This document shows, one piece after another, positions 13,147 to 26,000 of a stretch of 64,000 bases of DNA. Origin of the DNA: Varroa destructor. Lineage: Eukaryota; Arthropoda; Arachnida; Mesostigmata; Varroidae. The first letter of the stretch is position 1. Each line of letters starts with the position of its first letter. The stretch is from contig NW_019211455.1 of assembly GCF_002443255.2 (NCBI RefSeq), positions 4,632,597 to 4,696,596 of the forward strand, written 5' to 3'. The notes below the pieces were generated by a model. The model saw nothing but the letters and a program-made list of their open reading frames with translations. It was not told where the DNA came from and searched no databases. The translations under genes and the position numbers were made by a program.

Positions 13147-16100
13147 TTTTCGAGATGTGTTTGATTTGTTGTCGTTAATTTATTTTTATCTTTTTCATTA
13201 ACATCCGCAAAGAACCTCATAGATCGGTGTCCGCTGTATCGTTACTGATGGCACTGTGAGCTGCATTACGATTTAAATAATTATTGGAGGAAGATGTTGT
13301 ACATTGTTAGATTTATTCTATTGTTTACGTTCAATCGTCTCGTCACAGCGCAGAATTATAACCTTCGTTTTCGTCATGCCTTTCGACTTACGTAAGTGAC
13401 TGATTACGTTTCAGTCTCTTTTAGCGACTTAAAAATAACTTGTGAATTAGATTTAGACCATAAAAATCGGATTATCTTAATGAGTTTTATAGTCAAGTTG
13501 CCCAAATTCACTCATGCTATAGCTAAATTAAGATCAAGCAGTGGGAATCGCCTCTATTAATAATCGTTTTTATCTCGCTAAAAGAGTGTTGTTGTTATCT
13601 AGCGCTCGCCTTTAATTTCACCGTTTTGTTTAAGATCCACTTAAACTAGAAATAACAGCAGATGTTAAGATTATGGGTAGTTTCCATGGTGCTCACAGAA
13701 TAATGCTGTTTACTTTATACGAAACCGGATATCTTATACTTTGATATATAGGAATCCGCAAAAATAGTTGTGTAACTTCTTTAAAAAAAGCTAAAGCTTT
13801 TCGGTGTTACTACTAAAATAATCGCTTATGGCGCCCGCGGTCTCTGTTAGAAAGACCTCGATTCACGCTGAAGTGGCTAGATGAGGAACTACAAAACTTC
13901 AATGACTGCCACTTAGGGATTCAATGGAAATCCTGTTTATTAACCAATCGCTATATATGTATTTACAAAGAGGTAGACCCTGCATATTTTACGCAGGTAG
14001 TACTATGACATAAGGCAGTAGAGGGAATGTATAAAATTACCACTGTGGTGCCAACTATTTGGAGATTAATTCGAAAATAATCAGTGGCTTCAGCGGTGGT
14101 AGGTTGATATCGGTATGACGTGAGAAACTACTGCATCTTTCCGAAATGCGATGTGACCTATTGGTAAATATGTAAGCAATAGGAATCTTTAAGGTCATCA
14201 TTACTTAACAAAATGACAATATATCTTGTAACTTCCGCTATGGAACGATGGTTAAATTACGTAAATGTGACTATTGAAAGGGGGAATATAACTATTCATA
14301 CCGATTTTAGAAATAATGTACCGGCCATTTGAGTTGGGATAATTGATCGCTTTACTTTTACGCCATTTAGGCGTGTGAATGTTGACAAATGCGCATGAAA
14401 AACGAAAAGATAATTTTGGAACTGGAAAACAAACTAAGCACGCCTGATAAGCGGACAGTGGACCTTGGGGGAGAAAACTGTAGTCTGGATTTACCACTAC
14501 ACACTAAGATACAATAACATGTGATGACCATACTATTTTCTTTATGGTCCGTTTTGAACGAATAATGTTTGAGCAAAGTTTAAGATCTCCATTTAGAAGC
14601 ATAGATCCGTCGCAGCTATGCGTATGGAGTTACCGGTGAAATTAAGATACAAACACGTTTATTAAGCTATTAAGCTTCTATGAGTAACAGTCTTACGGGC
14701 TACTAATATGTATATAAAAATTTTTTTATTGTACTAGCGGAAGAACGCTTGTACCTGCACCCACTTGTTTGGAAGCCTTATCTTTGTCGTTTTGACGGCG
14801 AGTCTAACTGGGCCTGTCAGGAATAACATGCTATAGTGGATTATCGCCGATTACTTTCGCGTATTTTTGTTGAAATTTATTCCACTTGTAGAGGCACCTC
14901 TAAACATCTAGCTCTCTAAATGAACGTGTGGAAATTAGAAATTCTTTACGCTGTCGATATTGCCACTACAATTACCACCGCTAAGCGCGAACGATTCGCA
15001 AATTTGATTCTGCTAAAAAAGGAAACTTTGCTCAATTTCCACTGTAATTTACACTGCCTGGAGGCCCAATTTTATATTACATTAGAAAAAAGAGCTCAAT
15101 TTATTAGAAACATTTACATCACATTGACAATCAATATTATATATATTGCAAAAAATACTTAGCAACACAGCCTGCACAAAAATACGTAATCACTGCCTTC
15201 CTAAATTGCAACCATTGCTCTATAAAAACGTGTGCTTTGCATATCGAAAAAATCAAATGTTTTTAATATATAAGTCTTGAATACGTAGGGCTGTACTCTG
15301 GTCATTACCGTCGAATGCCGGAAGAACAAAAATCATTTATGCTCTCCCCATTTTGCGTGAGAAGTCGTAACACGTAAAAGTATTATCAGCGGCGGAGGCC
15401 CGATCGCGAGCAACTTTCGCTACAACGGGCTTGAATAGTACTAGTGTATGTGCAACCGATTGTATTGTCTAAATGATCCGTGAGCGTTATTTCATCTGCC
15501 TATTGCATAGTACGTATATACTGGTATTACGGCAGATGTGCGTATCGAATGAGATGTAACATCTAATTAATCTACTCAATTGTCCAACCAAAGCGATCTG
15601 CTGGTCACACAAAATCTGGACACGCATGCAGTTGAACGAGCGCAAAGTAAAAATAGATCGCGCTGTGGTCAGCAGATAAGGAGTACTCCTGTATCTATTT
15701 TTTGTGTCTATTTTTGCATTGAATTCGTATGTTTAGAGAAATAGCATCGCGTTGTAATTAATAAAACAAGTTAATATCGGTGAACAAAGATCGAAGAACA
15801 TATATATATATAGATATATATATATATATATATAATATATATACTCATATATATATATATATATTATATGTATATATATATATATATGAGTTGTACAGAG
15901 CATAAGCATATCATATTACACGAGAAATAAAATATTTTCATTCTGTCTATACTAAGTGGGCATTTTCTAACTATTTTGCTGAACGTGTTTGTCTGAGTTT
16001 ATGACAGAGTAGAGGTACCTGCCATTTTGTAAGATGGTTTTGTATAGAAAAACACTCAAAACAGACAAAAGAAGCACGTTTAAATATTTGTGATGAACCA

Positions 16101-16150
16101 CAGCTGAGTTATTTCACTATAACACACTGCGTGACTGTCTAGTCAGGCAC
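13147..16150. other. Intergenic between convergent Su(var)3-9 and IDE
   Basis: About 3 kb between two convergent 3' ends. Short open frames near 14252-14576 and 14920-15162 overlap in conflicting frames and show no family motif. The only structured element is the TA-rich block at 15800-15889. I see nothing else. Confidence 0.55.
15800..15889. repeat. TA microsatellite, partly self-complementary
   Basis: An interrupted (TA)n tract of about 90 bp. Its right half, between ACTCATAT and ATATGAGT, is a near-perfect inverted repeat. Confidence 0.9.
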
Positions 16151-19100
16151 TCACTTCGCATGCATCATAATCTGTTCAGGTGATCTCCTTTCTCGTGGAA
16201 ACAGTTCATGAATCTCCTTGAAATCCTTAACGTCGTTTACAGTCATTGCGTCAGCCTTGGCTTTGTTATTGTTGACCATTTTCGTCCTTTGAGATTCTTT
16301 TGATTCGATACAAACAACTAGCTGTTTACGATCCGGAGCTGCGTGCTCAATATAGCGCTTGTAAAAATCTATGATGTCCGTCTTGGTGACAGCTCCGACC
16401 GCCGCTGCCTCTAACTTAGCTCGATCAAATAGGTAGCTCTTACTGCACACCTCATCCCATAAACTGAAATGGGGGGAGGGGAAGGGGTAATAGGAATATT
16501 GCTGCATTACCTTCTATGAACAAACCCGGTTAGTTTTAGAACGCCCGTCGTGCCAACGTTCTAAAACGAGCTGGCGTTATGAACTAATTGAGTAACAAAT
16601 TTAAGAAAGGAAATCGTACGAAACTAGGCCATTAATACAATGTGCAGTACAAATATATATTAATCCGAAAATTGTTTTAAATTGCAATGTTTTTAAAGTA
16701 GGCGTCAAATGCCAGAAGAGAAGGCCGAAAGAAACAAGACGCGTGATACCACAGTGATACGCATTGTCTTCATAATTGTAATGCAAATATTTTTCAAGTC
16801 GAATTTGTGACTACGTGATCATATGCAGTGCAATTATGCAGTCACATAATTATACAATTGTAATTTTTTACCTTGTTTATTAATAAGCTTGAAGGCGTAT
16901 GAGGGATTTTCCTAAACCTACGCTATCACAGCTACGGTATTTATAAGGTGGACTCACAAGCGCGTTTTCTCTTCGAGCGTCTTTGGCTTCGCCAGTTTGA
17001 GTGCAATCAAAGTCCTTTTATGATCGTCTAACCGTTCCGATGTAAGTTCGTTAAGAATTTGATTCATCGTGCGGTTAATGAAGGTTTCAATCCGGTCGAA
17101 CACGTATGATGACGGCAAATTGGATTGAACCAACACAAATAAACCTACCAAGATCCAAGATTCAGAGGTAAGTAAGATCTTCAACCGCAAAGCTAATAGA
17201 CATTAAAAAATGTCATCCTTTGCTTGGATACTACGGATATTAATTAAATCCCAAAAAAAGAAAAAAACAGTTTCGCTTTTGGCGTTTGACTTATCAAATT
17301 GATACATTCTAAAGAAAGTTCGATTAATTAGTTATAATCCTGGACATCTCGAAACTAATTTTTGCCGAGTGGGTTCTCAGCCATTGGTATGAAGGGAATA
17401 TAACTGCGAATATCATATCGTTTGGTAGCTTATACGGATCCAGCACGTCAATGAACACATGTATTGATTGATTGTCTGTCAGACCTCCAGATTCACGATA
17501 GATATCCTTGTTAGACCGATATGGCAACTACTATGTGCAAAGATAAGGTTGTGAATTTAAGCTCGACCTAACGATAAGTCCTCCATTACTTCTTACCTAG
17601 CGTACCGTACGACAACTTCGTTTCACATGAAACAATATAACCAAGCTGTTCCTTAGTTCGAAGTATATTGAAGACTGGTTCGTCGATAAGGCGGCACAGT
17701 ATCTCATTGAGAACTGAGGTCTTCAAGTCTTCGGAGTCGACTGTTCCTATCTGATAAAGTGCCATCACCGCGCCGGCGGGTTGTACCAGGTTGGTATGAG
17801 AAAAGTAAGTGGTCTGACCCTCGGTCAGATGGTATTCGCGAAGGTTTAGTAAGCTATCTTCGGGTAGTGGGCCACCTGCAATGCACATTTACCAACAAAA
17901 CCCACTAAAACGCACACTTCTATTACATATATGGTTGCGCATGACGAGAAAATTAGTGGATTTAGATGAGTAATCATAGCGTGATTGTCATTCTTAAAAA
18001 ATAATTCAAAATTTCATTCAGCACAATCCAAGTTCAGGTATTCCGAGGTATCAGCAGCAAAAACATTTAAAAGTCGATATATTTAAGATATGAGTGCAAG
18101 GTAGATGAATGTGCGAAGATCTTTCTGCGAAGTGATTTTTTGCAGCAAGTAAAATTATTTAAAAGATTTAAAGCAAATCGTAGTTGCCACAATCATTTGA
18201 GGTGACAAATTCGCGTGGTTAACATCTGCAACCATAAAGTGAAATTCTTTATAAATTTACATTTGTCATTAGTTACACGCAAACAAGCGCCACCGAATCA
18301 AATCTCAGAAACTGTCAAGTGATAAATATCGAAATCATGTGAAAACTCAACTTACACTTCAGTATACGTCGAACGGTCGAGGCTAACTCTTTTGCTTCTG
18401 CCGAAGTCATATTTCCATGCACGAGACATTCAATATAGGCATTTTGTAGCAGCTTGGCCAGATGCTCAGTACAAGCTTCCGGGGTGCACATATCCAAAAT
18501 GGCCAGCGTATCTGTGTGCATGAAGAACTTCTCACAAAGTAACACCTCCGCGTAATATACCGCTTGTCGGTGAGGTTGTTTCGTGTCGAAGTTACCTAAA
18601 CGACGCGCAAACAAATCTTTAAGTACTTTGAATCTCCCTGAATCCACCTTGAACGTAGTAAGGCGTGTCAATATACTTTTAAGAAGAAAAAGCTGCCTTT
18701 CGTTATATCCGCTTACTTTCAACGAGATGCCGTATTGATGGTTTATGATCGAATAGTTGAGACCAGCCACTCTGGCTGAATACAGAGGACCAGAAATTTC
18801 ATCTCGAAAGCAATTTATTGCTAAATGCGTCAGAGCATCACTAAGGGGGTTTTGGAATGCCACAGGAGTCCGAATTTGACACGAGATTACGCTACGAGGC
18901 AAAAGATACTCCTTGTCTTGCATAAACCAAACCCGGTTGCTCTCATCACTCATAACTATCTTGGGTTCCGTGGTGTATTCTTTTTCTTCGTCCACTAACG
19001 TAAATTTGGTGGAGACGAAATCATTTGGAGCTGGAAGTTTGAAGACGTCGTTAACATGCACCGTCTTCCATGCCTCGATTGTAGATCTTGCAATTTTTCT

Positions 19101-21115
19101 TACTGCGTATCGAACACCGTAGTACTTCTCGACTTGACTGGTTTCGTCATGAAACAGCTTTGACACTATCATCACCCTTACTTTTTCGGGCACTAAGTAG
19201 CTCAGCAGTTGCTCGATTAAGTCCGGCCGAAATTCCTGATAGATGTATGGACCGGACATGACATCCTTCCAAGGGTATTTGTGTATAGCTTTACTGATCC
19301 TTTGACAGTAACGCATTGGATGCGGCTTAGGCATGAATCGAAAGCTCATTTCAGCAAGATTCATAAGCTCCTTGAAAACACATTCCTGTGGTTTACTTTC
19401 TTGCAGAAGGCGAATATATTGAAAAAGGTATGTAATTATTTCGTCGGTGTGACGTATGCCTTCGTAAGATAAATTGAACGATACCTTGAAGAAGCATATC
19501 CCTCTGGCCCCATCAGTGAGATCTGCTTCGCCAGAGATCACCCAGTTTAGCGACCTCAGATGTGCTATCAGCCCACCTTGGCTCGTGTGTGAGATAAGGT
19601 AACTGACATAATAATCTGGCTTCGATTTATATTGGCTCGAAATGTCCGGTGTAGGAAAGGTTACTGTTAGTTTGTGTATATCATCTACCGGGACGACTTT
19701 GATCTCCACTTGAACAGAGTCCTCCCTAAACGGGTGCACCGTCCAGACCTGTGGCGTTACCTCTCTATTCTGAATCGGACCAAACATATCTGTGGCGTAC
19801 GAAGTCAACTCATCGAGACTTTCTTTCGCGTATAGGACGAGCGCCATAATATTCGATGAATACCACTTCGAATGAAAGGCCATCAATTGTTTTCGAAGTT
19901 CCGTGGTACCTTTTGAACTAAGCGTATCCATGTTTCCCGTACCAAATTTCACAAAGTCGTGCTTCGGACTCGATGTAACCTGGTTGATGCGGAACAGACG
20001 CCGAGAATCCCGCTTAATATTCTTTTGATTTTCGCTGTCAATCGCGTATTTTTCCCGTAGCATGCAATTTTGATCGAAGAGTGGATTGATGAAAAACTGC
20101 GCGAAGATATCGAGGCAGTTTCTAAAATACTCAGGTGTAACATCGAAAAAATAAGACGTCTCATCAGTGCAAGTCATAGCGTTCCTCGTCCCACCATGAG
20201 TAGACACGAACTCCTCGTAGAAATTTTCTGCTGGATACTTCTTGGTTCCGAGCAGAAGCATGTGCTCGCAAAAATGGGCAATGCCTGGTATTTCAGGCGG
20301 ATCACTCAGGTACCCTACCTGTAATAATAGAGAAAACGGCTACGCTAAAGTAGATGCAGCAGTAAAATCAATTTTGTTCACTGCTCACGCATCCGTCAAA
20401 TGTCAAGGACCGAAGTATTTTCTTTTACCCTGTACGCTCTGTTAGTAACACCTTAAGCTAACCGCTAGCAAGTGATGATGTATCGCGATTGCCTCAGATG
20501 GCTATAACATAACAAAAGTATTATTGTCAACTGTACAAAACAAGCGATTGCTAATTCGTGCCTCCTTAAACCGTATTTTTTTTGAACAATATATGGTGTC
20601 ACACATGACAAGTAAGTATCGGTATAGCTGACATTTGTCTGCAGATACTATGTCGGTGTCACGAAATAAATTCAAATGAAACACTCTAAGGAACATCTTA
20701 TTCCTTAAGCGAGACTCAATATCATTTAACTATGATTAAAAGGTCGTTAGGTTTGAATGAGGTTGGAGGACTCGTACGCGAGCGGTCGCAGTTCGTCTTC
20801 AAGGTGACGAATTGTCGTCTACTTAAGCGATAGAAAATACTTTGGCCCCAATCCGACTGACATTATCACTCACCACGACAAAAGCAAGCATGGGCAACGA
20901 TGCATCACCTGGACGGTGAGGGCAGCCGCTGCTTTGTCTGCCTCCAAATCGGAGATCAGCAGTACTTTCAGTCCATTCCGAAGCTCTATGGCTCGGTAGG
21001 CGGATTTGTCTGAGTCGGATCTCCGAGGTTCATCGACGATGCGATACGCCGGCCCATCTTCTCCATCAAGTGGAGGAGCAGGGCATTTCAGTTTCCAAGC
21101 CTCAGCCATTGTCAT
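16151..21115 (-). CDS. IDE: Insulin-degrading enzyme (M16A zinc metalloprotease)
   Basis: Five exons, descending: 21115-20909, 20318-18356, 17875-17597, 17144-16958, 16463-16151. Phases close to 982 aa, near the family length of about 1019. It is an M16 clan 'cryptidase' that degrades insulin, amyloid-beta and similar short peptides. The inverted zinc motif HFCEH is at residues 84-88, and the third ligand Glu sits 77 residues after the second His (about 165, in AIDSENQKN), exactly as in human IDE. The C-terminal half keeps FNILRTKEQLGYIV, the Arg/Tyr substrate-binding segment. The N terminus begins close to the catalytic domain with no mitochondrial presequence, like the short IDE isoform. 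The protein ends HAK where human IDE ends AKL; the stop TGA overlaps a consensus donor (GTGAGT), so a further 3' exon cannot be excluded. The 5' side faces DCAF1 across 1.9 kb. Confidence 0.95.
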
Positions 21116-23026
21116 CTATTCACCTCGTTATTTACGAATGCTTGCTGAACTACTAATCGTTGAGCGTCGCGAGATAGACGTTTTGCCTGTGAAGTTGGTC
21201 TCAAATCTCCTGTCTCAGTCAAGCGAGTTGTTTAAGTCCTTTATTTCTGCATTCTAAATAACATTCTGAATAGTTGAGACAAGAAGGACGTCAGACCACC
21301 TATCGATCATTAAACTTAAAGCAGGAGTCCAGAGTGGGAATCGCCACACCTAGAAGCATCGTACTACATTGACCAACCTCGTTACGCACGAATTTCACTT
21401 ATGCTTAATTTTGATGATCATTTATCTAACATTTTTCTTGACAGCAATAATCGTCTTTTTGATGAAAGGTGATTGTTTTATGAATCGTCGGCAGCAGTAC
21501 CCTATTCACTTGGGAGCCTCAGGTGTCTATGGGCTGTGTTAGTGCGTTGAGCACAAGTTTACAGAAGCATCTTGGCGATTCAGTTAGAACATCAGATGAC
21601 TTAAATATAATTTTTGATCATAGTTGAGTTTTTCTGCCCAATGGCAAGATAGATTCACAGTCCCACACTACTTGAACCACACTTGCTAAAAGAAAAGCAA
21701 GCGTCCAGTCTACACTGCGTTTAAACGGTTCTTGCTATAGAAAGCTTTAGTTTACAAACAAATTAAATATACCATCAACACATAACAACATAGTTCGTGT
21801 CAATAAAAAAAAGTCATCTTGCAGAAAAAGTGTTTGTATGCTGCGGGGGTGTATCTTCATGTACGGGGAAATACTACTGAGGCAAGTCAATTCACCCCTG
21901 TATGATTAGATTTCGGCATTTCGCAAGTCTATCGTCGTCATTGCGAACGATCGTAGAGCTGAAATTTTACTTATATCAACTTATTGTATAAGGCTAGTTC
22001 GATGTTTTTCAGTACTAAATTCAAGATGAGTTCAAACACAAAGCGGTTTCGAAAAACGATAACTTGTTAAGAGCGTAGCTGTACGACAGGAGCTTTGCAT
22101 GAAAAGACCTATTTAAAATGAAAAGAATATACAGAATGGTACCGAACTGTTTCTAGTAACATTAAACATGTATACATATGAAAACATGGACAAACTGCCA
22201 AAAACTCGTAGCTCCAGATCTGACCGAGCCCAACATTTATAATCATATGGCGCAAATATATAACAAAATAGATATACTTCTCTTGGCTTAAACTGTGGTT
22301 GTGTGTGACAGCGTGTCGTATTGGCATAGGGAGGTAGATGCTTCGAAAATTCGAATGCTTTTAATTTCAAGGTTTAGCTCAACGGATCGCTGTCAGGATT
22401 TTGAAGTACATTGCTCTAATCGTACCATCAGCACCTGTTGATATACTTGGGATTTCTTTCAACGCATTCAGCAATCCATTGAAACACTCTTTATTTAATC
22501 GCACATGTTATGTAGTCGATAGCTGGACTTGGACCAACGCAGAGACCCCTGACACCTTCACTCAGAACAAATCAAGCAGAACGATGGGTCTTGCGTCTTT
22601 TGTCGACCCTTGGCTTAAAGTGCTTCGTAGGTTCCGGGTCTGGAGCTTTCGGATATAATTACAAAAGCCGCGAGCTGTGCGCGTTTGCTTTCGTAGCAAC
22701 ACAGCCCCCATGTGATGGCCGTCAGAAGTTCAAATGTAAACTACTATCGGTTACCGGTATGCGTTTTAAATGACCCGCCACAGCGTCGCTGTCGTTAAGC
22801 GCCGGCGCACTAATTTGTAAACATCAATTCATTCATTTTATGCCGTGATCAATGAACGAACTTTACATGCTGCTGTTTATTGCTGGTGCATTCGGTGGTC
22901 GGTTACGATATTCTGCACGAGCTCAAAAAAGGGGGCCCGTTGGGGCAAATCCCTGTCTGACATAAACGTGAAATAGCTTCGTTAAGTGCATTCAGACTCG
23001 TTGGATTGTCATCTCGGTTTCAAGTC
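21116..23026. other. Shared 5' region between IDE and DCAF1
   Basis: About 1.9 kb between divergent start codons. Most is AT-rich without structure; roughly 22660-22830 is richer in GC and CpG, consistent with the DCAF1 promoter/5' UTR. Overlapping small frames near 22109-22370 and 22401-22658 are not supported as genes. Confidence 0.5.
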
Positions 23027-26000
23027 ATGCCAGACTCAGCACCAGGAGGTAAGTCCCATATCATTTATTGCATTGGTTGTCTACACTTGAACTGTCTGGA
23101 ACACCTGGAATTCTATTGGCGGTATGAACATGTCTCGGCAGAGCGGCCAAGCAAGCTACGCTTGAACGGAGTCGCTTATTTGGCACTGTCCTTTACTTAA
23201 AATATTGCAATGTTAGTTGATGAAATTTATGAGGGCTTACGGAAGACACAAGATATGATGACGACGGAGCCCTCTTCACGCGCTCAGAGAAGTGCGTCAT
23301 TTCTGTCACGATAGTGCGGTAGCGTGTGTAGTATCAGTAAAGCTCGAATAGTGCAGAAGTTTCATTAGTTTAACGTAAGGTATGTACGTTGCTATAGACC
23401 GAAGAATAATAATTGCTAGTGACAGAATTTGAATATTTTTAAAAGAGATCCGCAGGTGTCTGGACCAACATCAGGAATTGGAGGTCTGAATAAAAGAGGA
23501 CCTTTGTGGGGGCATGGAGAAAGTGTGATCATTAAAACCAAAATCTAGCATATGTTTCAAGTATGTTTCCTTGAATGCTCTGTACGAAGTAGAATTTCAC
23601 TACGATATAGTATCCGCGTTCCCGGCGTTCTCGGAAGAGGATTGCAATTCATGAAAGTTCGTGCGACTCCGGGAAAAGTGGAAGGGGTGGGGAGAAGAGG
23701 AAAGGGCTTATCAAATACCATTAAAGTCTTGAACACAGGTTAGGTCCATAAAAACAAGACACCTCTAGTTTGACAGGTAACTCTCATAATTGTGCAGTCT
23801 CTGCAGATATATACATATTAAATTTATTATCTAAAAATAAATTGTAGGCATTTGCTATCCTTCGAATGACCTTTCGTGTTACAGCTGATAAATTATTTAT
23901 AACAGTGTGTAATGCATCGAACTTTCTTTGTCTCAAATGATAATTGCTTATACATTTACCTACCTGAAAAAATCCTTACGATATTTGGATTACACGGAAC
24001 ACCTACTTTAAATAAATAATAGCCTTCTTTAACATTATATGTTTCAGTTCTAGTTGAGAATTGTACAGAATTCTAAAGCTCTCTGTGGACTACGAAAGTA
24101 TTACTCTCAATTTATGCCTAAAACTCGGATTCGAAAAATGGGCGTTCTAAATGAAAAAATAAGCAAGTCTAGCATACTGGTGCTATGTGGGCGGCAAAAA
24201 AATAGCAGAAACAATTTAGGTAATTTACTCCACGTAACTATGAGGAGTCTTTACTTATGTAAAATTATTTGAACATCCAAGGCTCACCTAGGGCGAATGT
24301 GCCATTTTTGAGCATAACAAAACACCTTTGAGTACTATTCTTAATTGTAGAGTCTTTGTTGTACACGTCACATTTATCCGTGATTGTTTGGCCGGTTTAT
24401 TCATCTGGGTGAAAGACGAACCAAAAGTGTCGCAATACTGGCAGCATCCACTCACATGACATGCCTATCTCGGATATCCAAACATAAGGTGATCTTTTGC
24501 GGATCTAAACAAAATAACGACGATTCCAGAAAAGTGCTTTCCAGTAATATATAATACTTAACTACTAGCGAAGAAAACTATACGAGAAAATACTAACAAA
24601 TAATAACATCAATTTCATTGTCACACCAAAGTCATTCCTTTCTCATGTAAATTAATGTTTCATTGATTAGTATTAAATATGTAAATACTGAGCTAACAAA
24701 CCAGGTCACATAAAATGTTTAATAATTAAAAGATACCTGCATGCCCTTTTCATTTATTTGTCCAGAGATTTACTAAAAACGTAGATTCTTTGTGCGTAAT
24801 GGAAGTAAGTTCGACCCAGAAAAATCACCCACAGTTTTAGTGTACATCGTGTAGCATTGTTCTACTTCCAAAGTATGAGACAAACTACATTGTATAAATA
24901 TATTAAGTATCAAAAATGCAGTAAAGTATATTTATACCACGTGAATATGTATTTACGTTGGAACATAGTTGATAGCTTCTAAATAACGTGCGGTACTCTT
25001 CTTCTTTTAGGCGGCCCAGATCAAGCCACGGGAGCCGCGACTGGAGGATCAATTAATGAGCTGAACCAAATCCTTGATGAATGGGGTCAATCTCGTGGAG
25101 CAGGCCAGGATCCTATTCCTGTGCTGTCTCGCCTTTGCGAAGTTGTCGAACGAGAAAATGAATTATACCTCAAAATGGACATCGACCCCTTCGATGATCG
25201 ACATCCATCAAGGACAAATCCTAACTCAGCTTTGGGTTCTTTGCTCAGAACTCTTTTTCGCAACGATGAGTTTATGGACACTCTCGTTAACACCTACATT
25301 TCAGCTAGAGATAACAAAAAACTTAACGAGGTAAACCTACATCGTGGTACAGTAACTGTATTTACAATTTACTATGATACTATATAATTAATAGTCTCAA
25401 TTTATTCGTAAAGTGCATTATTATTGTCATTTTAGAAAATTTTGAACTCAATTATTAACATTTTTTGTAAGTACAGAGATTTAGAAGGTTCGCAGATATT
25501 CGCTCGAAAACATTTACAATATAAGCAAATATCTACTTCATTCTCGAAAGTTGTGTTGGTTGATTGTGCAACTCGGTTTTGTTTTTCATACAGTTGGCGT
25601 GTCGTCTGCTCTATGACATCCTGCCAGGCCTTGAGGGTAGCATCGTGTTTCAGGAAACGGAGGGTATTGTCTCAAAGCTATACCACTGGGCTGAACATGC
25701 CGATAATCCTTTAAAGTCATATGCCATCGGGCTCTTAGGGGCAGCAATGGAGGTAGCAGATATTGCAGCGAATTGGCGAGATCATAACGCTAAGTTGGTG
25801 CGTAGACATATTCTATTAACTACTTACAATGCACAACAAAACATAGTTAGCTGAGGTCAGCTCTTATTACAATATATAAGACATTTTATTATAAATAGTG
25901 TTTGGTTTGTTTAGAATGCTATTTATGCCAATTTGACCTATTTATGAGGTCCAACCAAATCTAGATGGTATCACCGTATACTTCTTTAGAGTTCTGCTGC

